Below are positions 44,050-52,656 of a DNA stretch of 64,000 bases, piece after piece. The stretch covers positions 1 to 64,000 of the forward strand of contig JAGOQM010000008.1 in the NCBI GenBank assembly GCA_017991555.1, in the 5' to 3' direction. The notes beneath the pieces were generated by a model, which was not told the DNA's origin, did not search any database, and worked only from the letters and a program-made list of their open reading frames with translations. Every line of letters starts with the position of its first letter. Position 1 is the first letter of the stretch. The stretch is from Neisseriaceae bacterium. GTDB lineage: Bacteria > Pseudomonadota > Gammaproteobacteria > Burkholderiales > Neisseriaceae. A program made the translations under genes and the position numbers.

Positions 44050-45447
44050 TTAAATATCAACAACTTTCCCATTATTAAACAATAACCCCTTATCAATCCC
44101 ATACTTAAGATGCTTAAAAAGAGACAACTCTTCTTCTCTTAATTGACTTTTAAGCCATTCTTTTTTCAGTTGTCCAATTCCATGCTCGGCCGCAATGGTG
44201 CCATTAAATGCTAAGACATCCGCGTATACGGTCGCATTAATCACCGCCTCAGAAGCATACACTTCGGCCCCTAAAGTCTGGCTTAAAAAAACATTGTAAT
44301 GTAGGCTACCGTCGCCCAAATGGCCAAACACCACCAGCGAAGCATCCTCGTACAAAGCGGCTACCTTGGGCATGTTCTGGTGTATAAACGCCGCGACGCT
44401 GCTAATGGGCAGGGCAATGTCATGTTTAATACTGGCCCCTAAATCACGCTGTGCTTCCGACACCGACTCCCGCAGTTGCCACAACTGTCGCCGCTGCTGT
44501 TCGGTTTGGGCCAAGACCACTTCTTCGTAGCCAGCCTGCATTAAAACGGTCAGTAACGACTCGCCCAGCTGCGGTAATATCATAGAATCCGTCAGTTCTA
44601 ACAGGATGTGCCAGGGGGCCGTCATCGGAGATTTTAAACCAGTAAAGGCGCATGAAAGCTGCAACGCCCGCGCACTTAATAGTTCAAAGCTGCTCACTCG
44701 CTCGGCAAATTCACCCTTCAACAGGCTTAATAAAGCACAGGCGGCATCAATGTCTGGCAGCCCCACCCAAGCGGTCACCGTGGTTTTAGACTGCGCAAAC
44801 AGCTTCAGCGTGGCCGCGGTGATGATCCCGAGCGTGCCCTCGGAGCCAATAAAAAGCTGCTTCAAATCAAGGCCGGTGGTGTTTTTATGCAGGGGCGTGA
44901 GGTGATCAATCAGGGTGCCATCCGGCAACACCACCTCCAAGCCCATCACCAGGTCGCGCATGGTGCCATAACGCACCACGTTCAGCCCGCCGGCGTTACA
45001 GGCGATGTTCCCCCCTATTTGGCAGCTGCCCTCACTGGCCAAGCTAAGCGGAAAATATCGCCCCGCCGCGGCGGCGGTTTCTTGCGCGGTTTTTAACACC
45101 ATGCCCGCCTCGACCGTCATGCAGCCATCCACTAGGCTAAGGCCACGCAGCCGATTAAGCTTATTCATTGACAGCACCACCGCAGGCCGTTCTGCCTTGT
45201 CTGCACTCGGCGTCGCGCCGCCACAGAGGCTGGTATTGCCGCCCTGCGGGGTAATGCGCACGCCAGCGCGCTGCGCCCAACGCACGATGGTCTGAACCTC
45301 AGCGGTACTGTTGGGTTGCAACACCGCCAGGGCCTCGCCCACAAAGCGTTGTCGATAATCCAGACAATAAGCCGCCATTTCCTCTGGCGCACTCAACACC
45401 GCGCCATCGTGCAGCTGCACGCGTAATTCATTCAAGCAAGACTTCAT
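44050..45447 (-). CDS. FAD-linked D-2-hydroxyacid dehydrogenase (GlcD / D-2HG dehydrogenase family)
   Basis: A 465-residue flavoprotein of the FAD-binding type 4 family with C-terminal FAD-linked oxidase domain. FAD motifs are PQGGNTSLCGGATP and SLASEGSCQIGGNIACNAGG; FIGSEGTLGIITAATLK follows. The late AEHGIGQLKKEWL with its His supports a 2-hydroxyacid substrate such as D-lactate, glycolate or D-2-hydroxyglutarate. The start at 45447 has GAGGA 7 bases upstream. Its ATG overlaps the TGA of the symporter gene (ATGA), so uptake and oxidation are translationally coupled. Exact substrate unknown. Confidence 0.85.
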   Translation of the reverse strand: MKSCLNELRVQLHDGAVLSAPEEMAAYCLDYRQRFVGEALAVLQPNSTAEVQTIVRWAQRAGVRITPQGGNTSLCGGATPSADKAERPAVVLSMNKLNRLRGLSLVDGCMTVEAGMVLKTAQETAAAAGRYFPLSLASEGSCQIGGNIACNAGGLNVVRYGTMRDLVMGLEVVLPDGTLIDHLTPLHKNTTGLDLKQLFIGSEGTLGIITAATLKLFAQSKTTVTAWVGLPDIDAACALLSLLKGEFAERVSSFELLSARALQLSCAFTGLKSPMTAPWHILLELTDSMILPQLGESLLTVLMQAGYEEVVLAQTEQQRRQLWQLRESVSEAQRDLGASIKHDIALPISSVAAFIHQNMPKVAALYEDASLVVFGHLGDGSLHYNVFLSQTLGAEVYASEAVINATVYADVLAFNGTIAAEHGIGQLKKEWLKSQLREEELSLFKHLKYGIDKGLLFNNGKVVDI

Positions 45448-46814
45448 TTTGATGTCCTCATACACAGGCCCACAATGACTAAGAAGCTACAGGGCAAAGC
45501 AAATAAAGTAGGGTTAGACCAAGGGAACAAGGCGGTTTCAAACCCCAGCACCCCCACCCACACGGTCGGGCTGGCCACAATCAGCACGGTACTGACCACC
45601 GCGCCACACAGTAGGCCGTAAAAGGCGGCGCGCTCATTAAACGAGGGCATAAAGAATTGGGCCCACAACACCGGAAAGTGCGCACTGGCGGCCCAAGCAA
45701 AGGCCAGACCAAATAAAAACGCCAGGTTAAAATCTTCAAACAACCAGGCCAGCAGCCCCCCCAGAACCAGCAGCAGCACGATCCCGCCCTTCGCCCACAA
45801 GGGTCGATGCACCTGATGGCCGAACAGCAGCGGCAAAATATCCTGATTCAGGCTGGCGCTGGCGGCCATGACCAAGCCTGCCATGACGGCCAGGATGGTC
45901 AAAAACACCACCACCGACAGCGCCCATTGCATGCCGGCACCGCCGAGCTGGTTTGCCAGGTGCAACAGCACCATATTGCCGCCACCGCTGAGGGTTTGCC
46001 CATCCAGCAGCACCAGAGCGCCAAAACCCACAATAACGTTGAGGCTAAAGAACAGGCCAATCAAGGCCCCGGCATAGGCCGCAGAACGAATGGCGGCCTG
46101 AGGATTTTTAACCGTAAAAAAGCGCATTAACACATGAGGCAAACCCAATAAGCCCAACACCAAACCCAACACCAGCGAAACCTGCTCGATGGGGTCGCTT
46201 AAGGCCATGCTGGGCAGCAGCGCCGCGGGCCGCTGTTGGGCCACCGCCTGCCATAGTCGCGGCAGCTGAAAATCAAACGCCCGCCACACCAGCCCCACCA
46301 AAACGAAGGCACAGGCGAACAGGCACACGGCCTTAATGCTTTGCACCAGCGTGGTTGCCTTCATGCCACCCAAGAAAACCAAGGCGAACGTGAGGCCGCA
46401 CACGGCCATTAAGGCGCTGCCATAGCCCCAACCAAACAGCAGGCTCAACAGCTTGCCGGCGCCGATCAACTGGACCAGTAAATAAAAAACGCTCACAAAC
46501 AGGCTCGTCAAAGCACTCAACGCCTGTAGGCGCACGCTGCCGAATCGCTGTTGTAAAACCCCCGTTAAGGTATAGGCACCGCCGGCGCGCAGTCGGTCGG
46601 CAAACAAAATGAGCAGCAACGGCCAGCCCAACAGGGTGGCCACGGCGTAATACAGCGAGTCTAGGCCGGCGCTGTAATACAGCGCGACGGCCCCCAAGAA
46701 GGCAGCCGCCGACAGATAGTCTCCGGCCAAGGCCCAGGCATTTTGCCAGGCCCCAATGGAGCGATCGGCCAAGTAAAATGCGCTCGCACGGCCCATGGGT
46801 TTAGGCTTATTCAT
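45444..46814 (-). CDS. Sodium:solute symporter (ActP-like SSS family)
   Basis: A 456-residue inner-membrane symporter with about 12-13 transmembrane segments, starting at MNKPKPMGRASAFYLADRS. The family signature lies in FYLADRSIGAWQNAWALAGD and GLPHVLMRFFTVKNPQAA. Its closest well-known relatives are acetate/glycolate/pyruvate permeases such as ActP. The partner gene encodes a flavin dehydrogenase, so a hydroxy-monocarboxylate such as lactate is more probable than acetate here. It overlaps the DUF485-like gene upstream by 8 bases and the dehydrogenase downstream by 4. Confidence 0.85.
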   Translation of the reverse strand: MNKPKPMGRASAFYLADRSIGAWQNAWALAGDYLSAAAFLGAVALYYSAGLDSLYYAVATLLGWPLLLILFADRLRAGGAYTLTGVLQQRFGSVRLQALSALTSLFVSVFYLLVQLIGAGKLLSLLFGWGYGSALMAVCGLTFALVFLGGMKATTLVQSIKAVCLFACAFVLVGLVWRAFDFQLPRLWQAVAQQRPAALLPSMALSDPIEQVSLVLGLVLGLLGLPHVLMRFFTVKNPQAAIRSAAYAGALIGLFFSLNVIVGFGALVLLDGQTLSGGGNMVLLHLANQLGGAGMQWALSVVVFLTILAVMAGLVMAASASLNQDILPLLFGHQVHRPLWAKGGIVLLLVLGGLLAWLFEDFNLAFLFGLAFAWAASAHFPVLWAQFFMPSFNERAAFYGLLCGAVVSTVLIVASPTVWVGVLGFETALFPWSNPTLFALPCSFLVIVGLCMRTSK

Positions 46815-47028
46815 GCTCGCCCTCCCACAGAGGCTGCTTGCGCACCGCCTGTCGAGCAAACCACAGCCCCACCAAGGCCGCCCACAGCATCACCAACAAG
46901 CCCAACAGCACGCTCAAGGGCCAGCCCAACCACAGCCGTGACAGCGCTTGAGGCCAAATACTTAAGGCAAAATAATAAAATACGGCGGGCAACACCAGGG
47001 CCAAACAATAGGTTATTTTAGTCATCAT
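46807..47028 (-). CDS. Small membrane protein, DUF485-like partner of the symporter
   Basis: A 73-residue protein with two hydrophobic helices (about residues 5-28 and 36-58) and a charged C-terminus ending in WEGEHE. Size, topology and position directly before an ActP-like symporter match DUF485/DUF4212-type partner proteins. The second Met (47025) is an alternative start. The last codons overlap the symporter start, so the two are coupled. Confidence 0.7.
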   Translation of the reverse strand: MMTKITYCLALVLPAVFYYFALSIWPQALSRLWLGWPLSVLLGLLVMLWAALVGLWFARQAVRKQPLWEGEHE

Positions 47029-47080
47029 GGTCGATCTATAGGATTAGGCCTCTATCTTACCCAATATCGCCCTTAAACGA

Positions 47081-47120
47081 CAAAAAACCTCTGGATGAAC
47101 GCGGTTCCAGAGGTTTTTTG
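47081..47120 (-). terminator. ackA terminator
   Basis: CAAAAAACCTCTGGA and TCCAGAGGTTTTTTG form a long stem around a 10-base loop, 15 bases past the ackA stop. Confidence 0.85.
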
Positions 47121-47134
47121 ATGACGCCACAGGC

Positions 47135-48328
47135 TTAATCGAGGTTGACCAATTTGGCCGTGTCTAAGGCAATCATGTATTCTTCATTGGTGGGCACCAC
47201 CATCGCAATGGGCGTTTTACTGCTCGAGATCACCCCTGCGCGGCCCAAAATCATGTCGGCATTGGCCTTCTTGTCTAGCTTCAGACCAAAACAGCCCAAA
47301 TAGCCCAACACTTTCTCACGCATGTAGGCCGAATTTTCGCCAATGCCGCCGGTAAACACCAGCACGTCTAAGCCACCAGCGGCCACCATCATAGAACCCA
47401 CGTATTTGGCCAGGCGATAGGCAAAGACGTCTAACGCAATTTGGGCACCCTTATGGCCGGCTTCGGCCGCAGCCGTCAGCTCACGGCAATCGCTCGACAG
47501 CTCGGACAGGCCCTTAAGGCCGCTGCGTCGATTCAACATGGTGGTGACTTCTTGAATGTCGTAGCCTCGGTTTTGCTTGAGAAAAGAGAAAATACTGGGG
47601 TCTATGTCGCCCGAGCGCGTGCCCATGACCAGGCCTTCTAAAGGCGTCAGCCCCATACTGGTGTCCTGACACTGCCCATTGGCAATGGCGGTAATCGAAG
47701 AGCCGTTACCCAAGTGGGCAATAATCATCGACAAAGCCTCTTTGGGCTTATCCAGCAGACGGGCGGTTTCTTTAGACACGTAGCGGTAGCTGGTGCCGTG
47801 CGCGCCATAGCGGCGAACCGAATGCTCGCGATACAGCACCATCGGCACCGCATACAAAAAGGCATGCGGCGGCATGCTTTGGTGAAAGGCCGTGTCAAAC
47901 ACCGCCACATGCTTTAAATGACCAAAGGCTTCTTGCGCCACGTTAATGCCCATTAAGTGAGCCGGATTGTGCAGCGGGGCAAGGTTAAAACAGGCTTCAA
48001 TGTCATACAATACTTCATGGTCGATGATGACCGACTCAGAAAACCGCTCGCCGCCATGCACCACTCGATGGCCTACGGCCCCAATCGCTTCAAACAGCTG
48101 GACTTCTTTGAGCTTGGCCAAAATCATCATGATGGCGCCACGGTGAGAACCGTCGGCGCTCATGGCCACCACCTCTTTGTCTTCGCCCTGCTTAAAGGTG
48201 ATGGTGGCATCGGCCAGATTGAGCTTTTCTGCTAGACCACTAATAAAGGTTTCGCCCGAGCTTACCTCAATGACTGAGAACTTAACCGAAGAGCTTCCGC
48301 AGTTAAGCACCAGAACCAGTTTATTCAT
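47135..48328 (-). CDS. ackA: Acetate kinase
   Basis: Interconverts acetate and acetyl phosphate, cytosolic, 397 residues. ASKHA-fold motifs: LNCGSSSVKFSVIE at the N-terminus, VFDTAFHQSMP, RRYGAHGTSYRYVS, and FTGGIGENSAYMRE. Phosphotransacetylase (pta), usually next to it, is not here, so it must lie elsewhere or be replaced. The gene is transcribed alone, with terminators at both sides. Confidence 0.95.
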   Translation of the reverse strand: MNKLVLVLNCGSSSVKFSVIEVSSGETFISGLAEKLNLADATITFKQGEDKEVVAMSADGSHRGAIMMILAKLKEVQLFEAIGAVGHRVVHGGERFSESVIIDHEVLYDIEACFNLAPLHNPAHLMGINVAQEAFGHLKHVAVFDTAFHQSMPPHAFLYAVPMVLYREHSVRRYGAHGTSYRYVSKETARLLDKPKEALSMIIAHLGNGSSITAIANGQCQDTSMGLTPLEGLVMGTRSGDIDPSIFSFLKQNRGYDIQEVTTMLNRRSGLKGLSELSSDCRELTAAAEAGHKGAQIALDVFAYRLAKYVGSMMVAAGGLDVLVFTGGIGENSAYMREKVLGYLGCFGLKLDKKANADMILGRAGVISSSKTPIAMVVPTNEEYMIALDTAKLVNLD

Positions 48329-48466
48329 GTCTCTTCCTAAGTAATATTATTGTTATTCATGTATCTCGAAAGATTATAGGGGATTTTATCGGTTTATTGA
48401 ACTCTTTCGCCGTTTCTCCCACCATCGACGCCATGACCTTTGCGCGCCATCAAGGCCGTGCACAAA

Positions 48467-48492
48467 AAAAGCCTTTCAGATGAAAGGCTTTT
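48467..48492 (-). terminator. Nitroreductase gene terminator
   Basis: AAAAGCCTTTCA and TGAAAGGCTTTT pair around GA, with a long A-run on the plus side giving a T-run on the minus strand. Confidence 0.8.
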
Positions 48493-48520
48493 AAACTAAA
48501 TGGCTAAATAAATTGATTTA

Positions 48521-49117
48521 TTATTTGAACACTTTAAATCGATCATCATGAGCCATGTACTCTTTAGCGCCGGCGGCGGCTTCAATCGAGCCAAACGGCA
48601 TTTGGGCACGCAGAATCCAGCTGCTTGGGATGGCCCACTCTTTTTGAACCGCGTCATCAATCACTGGATTGTAGTGCTGTAGGCTCGCCCCAATAGCGCG
48701 CTCTGCCAATGCCACCCACACTGAGTGTTGTGCAATCCCACTTGAGTGCTCAGACCACACGGGGAAGTTGTCGGCATAAAGCGGGAACTGAGCCTGCAAA
48801 CCGTCAATCACGGCTTTGTCTTCGAAAAACAAAACCGTGCCTTTAGCGGCTTTAAAACCGGCCAGCTTTTGTTCGGTAGGACCAAACTTGTCGGCCGGCA
48901 CCATGGCGCGCAAAGTCGCCTCAGTAATGGCCCACAGGCGCTCATGCGCTTGATCAAACAAAATCACGGCGCGTGAAGACTGTGAGTTAAATGAGCTAGG
49001 GCTTTCTTCAACCGCGGATTTAATGATGGTTTCAATTTCCGCATCGCTCAAGGCAACTTGCTTGCCCAAAGCATAAATAGACCGTCTGTTTTTTAAAGCT
49101 TGTAAATACTGTGACAT
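48521..49117 (-). CDS. Nitroreductase-family oxidoreductase
   Basis: A 198-residue flavoprotein of the FMN-dependent nitroreductase family, similar to the Frm2/Hbn1-like branch. Motifs: LKNRRSIYALGKQ near the start, VEESPSSFNSQSSRAVILF, and a C-terminal MPFGSIEAAAGAKEYM. The start at 49117 has AAAGGG 9 bases upstream. In-frame ATGs further up would add 45 residues without family support. It is divergent from a LysR gene that likely controls it. Substrate unknown. Confidence 0.85.
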   Translation of the reverse strand: MSQYLQALKNRRSIYALGKQVALSDAEIETIIKSAVEESPSSFNSQSSRAVILFDQAHERLWAITEATLRAMVPADKFGPTEQKLAGFKAAKGTVLFFEDKAVIDGLQAQFPLYADNFPVWSEHSSGIAQHSVWVALAERAIGASLQHYNPVIDDAVQKEWAIPSSWILRAQMPFGSIEAAAGAKEYMAHDDRFKVFK

Positions 49118-49224
49118 ATAAATAAACCCTTTCATGTAAGAGAACAAGGCCTGCTTTGGCAAACCTCGTGGATCAAGTAGATGACCACCGTGGTGGCAAG
49201 CAGTCATCGCATTAAAATGATAGA

Positions 49225-49247
49225 ATTGAATTATCAACAATTTCAAT
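49225..49247. promoter_or_regulatory. Inverted repeat in the nitroreductase/LysR divergent region
   Basis: ATTGAA and TTTCAAT flank an AT-rich 10-base centre, within the 235-base divergent region. A LysR binding site would be expected here; the match is loose. Confidence 0.35.
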
Positions 49248-49352
49248 GCCATTGACTATCGCAATAATTTTATGAAATAGATTAATATTATTCATATTTT
49301 ATTAAAAACACCGTAAAATGAATCCTTAGCTTGTTTCTTAGAGGAGGCAATT

Positions 49353-50246
49353 ATGTTAGCCAAGATCAGCCTAGAGCAATGGCGTGCCTTTGTGGCCACC
49401 GTCGAACACGATGGCTTTCTACCTGCTGCAGAATATTTAAACAAAACCCAATCGGCCGTTAGCCACGCCATTAAAAAAATGGAAGACCTATTAGGGCAAG
49501 AATTATTCATCATTGAGGGCCGCAAAGCCGTCCTGACCGACTTAGGCAGGGCTTTGCTGCCAGAGGCCAAGCACTTATTAAGCACGGCCCGCAAAGTCGA
49601 ACGCTTGGCCGACCTGTATCGGCCCGGCCTGCGCTCAGAGCTGTCGCTGTCGGTAGACATCTTGTTCCCCTCTGAAATTCTCTATGCTGCCTTTGCGCAA
49701 TTTTCCGACGCCTACCCCCATCACCGCATCCGCCTCTACGAAAGCGCCCTATCGGGTACCCAAGAGCTGATGGCAGAAGGCATGGTTGAACTCGGCATTG
49801 CCAACCTTTTGCCGCCGCAGTGCGTCAGCCAGTTTCTGCTTTCGGCCTCACTCTTGTGCGTTTGCCATGCCCAACACCCGTTGGCCACTGGCCCTCAGCC
49901 CGTGACCCTAGAAACCCTTGCGGAACACCGACAAATCGTGGTGCGCGACAGCGGCAGACGCCAAGAAACCAACCACGGCTGGCTTGGCTCAACCCAGCGT
50001 TGGACGGTGACCAGCTTCGACACCATGCTGGCACTGGTGCTCAAACAGCATGGTTTTGCCTGGCTGCCTTCGCATAAGGTCAAAGATTTATTGGCCGCAG
50101 GCACCCTTGTTGAAGTGCCTTTGGCCCAAAACAGCGCCCGCGTAGCCAACCTACAGCTAGGCTACTCGGAGGCCTTAAGCAAGCGCCCAGAAGTGGTCGA
50201 CATGGCCAACATTATTCAGGCTCTATGCCAAGACTATTCGGCCTAA
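49353..50246 (+). CDS. LysR-type regulator divergent from the nitroreductase
   Basis: A 297-residue LysR protein. The HTH spans ISLEQWRAFVATVEHDGFLP through KTQSAVSHAIKKMEDLLGQE. AGGAGG lies 7 bases before the ATG. The divergent layout with the nitroreductase is the classical LysR arrangement, so this gene is the likely target. The inducer is unknown. Confidence 0.9.
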   Translation: MLAKISLEQWRAFVATVEHDGFLPAAEYLNKTQSAVSHAIKKMEDLLGQELFIIEGRKAVLTDLGRALLPEAKHLLSTARKVERLADLYRPGLRSELSLSVDILFPSEILYAAFAQFSDAYPHHRIRLYESALSGTQELMAEGMVELGIANLLPPQCVSQFLLSASLLCVCHAQHPLATGPQPVTLETLAEHRQIVVRDSGRRQETNHGWLGSTQRWTVTSFDTMLALVLKQHGFAWLPSHKVKDLLAAGTLVEVPLAQNSARVANLQLGYSEALSKRPEVVDMANIIQALCQDYSA

Positions 50247-50272
50247 AAAAATCGCCCTTGAGGGCGATTTTT
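50245..50272. terminator. Bidirectional terminator
   Basis: AAAAAATCGCCC and GGGCGATTTTTT pair around TTGA; it serves the LysR gene and the converging YwqK-like gene. Confidence 0.9.
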
Positions 50273-50283
50273 TGGATTGACGC

Positions 50284-51135
50284 TTATGGCTCGGGATACA
50301 TTAAGTCACCCAAATCTTCATTAATTAAATTACCTTTGGTGTCCCAGAAGGATCGATCAATGACTTCATCGTCTTTAAAAATCAGCTCGGATGATTTTTG
50401 GTCGTTACTAAACCATTCGGTTTGCACACCGTTGCGCTTGCCTTCTTTGGTGTAAAACATGTCTAAGGTTTGTCGCCCTGCTTCGTCCCAGCTTTGCACT
50501 TCAACCACCTCGTTGCGCGCCATCAGCATTTTACTGCGCATTTGGCCGTTTTCGTACCAGCGTACCCACGGCCCTTCCGCTAGGTCCTGCTTAAACAGCA
50601 TTTCACTTTCTTTCTTACCATTGGCATACCAGCGCGCGCCCGCGCCGTTGACCTTACCAGCCTCATAATACAGCTGCGCCGACTTTTGGCCATTAGGGTG
50701 CCAGTTGGTCCATTCGCCTTCTTGCTGCCCTTTGACGTACTGGCCCTTCATCTTAGGCTTGCCGTTTTCATACCAATACATGATGGCGCCATTGTGGATG
50801 CGCGGCATAAACTGGTTTAGCTGGCTGCGGTTATCCAGCACATACTGATTAGAGTATTTTTGGCGAGCAGGTACGTAAAAATCCTGCACCCGCACCGGCC
50901 CATCCTTGGACAATCGCGCCCGGCGTTCATACTTAGCCGCAGCCTCGCTGCTCACTAGGCGGCCCGCCACATCAAAAAAAGCCACGTGGGTTAACTCGGC
51001 GTACGTCATGCCAGCGGCTTTCATCTGGGCCGCTGCAGGCGGATTCTTTTTAGATGGTGTTGCAGCTAAGGCAACAGAACCCATTAGGCCCAGACAAAGC
51101 CCCAGTGATACTGCCTGATAGTTTTTCTGCAACAT
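50284..51135 (-). CDS. Secreted YwqK/MORN-like repeat protein
   Basis: A 283-residue protein with a Sec signal peptide (MLQKNYQAVSLGLCLGLMGS, ending near ALAA). From about residue 115 on it contains roughly six repeats of about 23 residues with the pattern W-x-x-N-G-x-K-x-x-x-x-x-x-x-x-G (for example YWYENGKPKMKG, NWHPNGQKSAQ, RWYANGKKESE). These are MORN_2/YwqK-type. The family is often named an antitoxin after B. subtilis YwqK, but a secreted protein without an adjacent toxin does not support that. Role unknown, perhaps envelope-related. Confidence 0.75.
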   Translation of the reverse strand: MLQKNYQAVSLGLCLGLMGSVALAATPSKKNPPAAAQMKAAGMTYAELTHVAFFDVAGRLVSSEAAAKYERRARLSKDGPVRVQDFYVPARQKYSNQYVLDNRSQLNQFMPRIHNGAIMYWYENGKPKMKGQYVKGQQEGEWTNWHPNGQKSAQLYYEAGKVNGAGARWYANGKKESEMLFKQDLAEGPWVRWYENGQMRSKMLMARNEVVEVQSWDEAGRQTLDMFYTKEGKRNGVQTEWFSNDQKSSELIFKDDEVIDRSFWDTKGNLINEDLGDLMYPEP

Positions 51136-51188
51136 TCATCCACCTTTAAATCAGGTCATGGTTTGTGTTTAATAAGTGTAGCATGGGG

Positions 51189-52535
51189 TTATTTTTGCCA
51201 ATAGGTTTTGACGTTCACAAACTCATACAACCCAAATTCAGATAGCTCGCGCCCAAAACCAGAAGACTTCACCCCGCCAAAAGGCAAGCGCAAATCGCTA
51301 CTGGTGTGGCGGTTCATAAACACGCTGCCCACCTGTAGGCGTTTGGCCAAATCCCATGCTTCGGCCTCGTTCTGGCTGTAAATGCTGGCGCCCAAACCAA
51401 AGGGCGTATCATTGGCCAAGCGGATCGCCTCTTCGGCATCCTGCGCGCGCAACAGGCTAATCACGGGCCCAAATACTTCCTCATCATACACGCGGCAATC
51501 TTGATTGACTTGATCTATAATGGTTGCTGGATAAAAATAGCCCTTCCCTGGCGGAATGTAGCCGCCACGCAACAAAATAGCCCCTTTATCCAGCGCGTCT
51601 TTGACCTGTCCGTGTAGGCGCTGACGCACGGCTTCGGTGTGTAAGGGCGCTAGACTGGTGCTGTCGCTTAAAGGGTCGCCCATCACCAATTTGGCGGCGG
51701 CCTCTTGGAAATACACCAAGAACTCATCCACCACCGAGTCGGCCACAATCAAGCGTTTGGCCGCATTACAAGACTGGCCGGCATCACGATAGCGTGAATA
51801 ACAGGCTTCCACCGCCGCCAGCTGTAAATCGGCATCGGGCAAGACAATCACGGCGTTACTGCCCCCTAATTCCAACACGCACTTTTTCAAATGCTGGCCC
51901 GCCAGGCCCGCCAAATAGCGGCCGGTTTCGCTTGAGCCGGTAAAGGCCAAGGCATCGGTGGCGGCAATGGCCTGAGGCACGTCCTCATGCGCCAAAAAGG
52001 CCGCCTTAAACGGCAGGTCGGCTTCAACCAAGGCAAACAACGCCTCGGTGACGCGCCCGACGCTGGGCGCCGGCTTCACCACGCAGGCGTTGCCCGCACA
52101 CAGCGCGGGAATGGCGAAACGTAAAATCTGCCAGACCGGATAATTCCACGGCATCACCGCCAACACCACCCCTAACGGCTCAAAGCGTACCTGACTGAGG
52201 CTGGCCTGAGTGGCAATGGTTTGATGTGCCAGCAGCTCCGGTGCCAGCTTGGCGTAGTAACGAATCAGCTCAATCGACTTATCCACCTCGGCCAAACATT
52301 CACGCAAGCAGCGGCCAACCTCTTCACTGATCAAGGTGGCCAAGGTTTGTTTGTTGGCCTCAATGCGCTTGGCCAGAGCGCTTAAGCGCGCCATCCGTTC
52401 TTCAATGGGCAACGCCGCAAACTGAGGCTGCGCCTGTTGAAGGTCGCTCAAGGTCTGAGAGAAGGTGGCCACATCATCAGCGGCACGACGATAAATAACG
52501 GTTTCGGTATAGGGATTAGTGCTGATATAAGTCAT
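51189..52535 (-). CDS. NAD(P)-dependent aldehyde dehydrogenase (succinate-semialdehyde dehydrogenase-like)
   Basis: A 448-residue ALDH. N131 (MPWNYPVW), E222 (LELGGSN) and the nucleophile C256 (GQSCNAAKRLIV) are intact. The FGRELSEFGLYEFVN C-terminus matches GabD1/YneI-like succinate-semialdehyde dehydrogenases. The start at 52535 (MTYISTNPYTE) fits the family; 52574 would add 13 residues. No GABA genes lie nearby, so the substrate is uncertain. Confidence 0.88.
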   Translation of the reverse strand: MTYISTNPYTETVIYRRAADDVATFSQTLSDLQQAQPQFAALPIEERMARLSALAKRIEANKQTLATLISEEVGRCLRECLAEVDKSIELIRYYAKLAPELLAHQTIATQASLSQVRFEPLGVVLAVMPWNYPVWQILRFAIPALCAGNACVVKPAPSVGRVTEALFALVEADLPFKAAFLAHEDVPQAIAATDALAFTGSSETGRYLAGLAGQHLKKCVLELGGSNAVIVLPDADLQLAAVEACYSRYRDAGQSCNAAKRLIVADSVVDEFLVYFQEAAAKLVMGDPLSDSTSLAPLHTEAVRQRLHGQVKDALDKGAILLRGGYIPPGKGYFYPATIIDQVNQDCRVYDEEVFGPVISLLRAQDAEEAIRLANDTPFGLGASIYSQNEAEAWDLAKRLQVGSVFMNRHTSSDLRLPFGGVKSSGFGRELSEFGLYEFVNVKTYWQK

Positions 52536-52618
52536 GAGCTGCCAGATCTTCAAAAAGTGGGTCAAAAGGGCCAAATAGCTACCTTAACACAGTCTGGGCA
52601 CAAGACAAGTCCCCAATA

Positions 52619-52643
52619 AAAAACCACCCTGACGGGTGGTTTT
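52619..52643 (-). terminator. htpG terminator
   Basis: AAAACCACCC and GGGTGGTTTT pair around TGAC, 14 bases past the htpG stop on the minus strand. Confidence 0.85.
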
Positions 52644-52656
52644 CATGACGTAGGGC

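Noticed and set aside
50284..51135. YwqK-like protein as the antitoxin of a toxin-antitoxin system
   Set aside because: It has a secretion signal and no adjacent small toxin gene. Only the repeat type is shared with YwqK.
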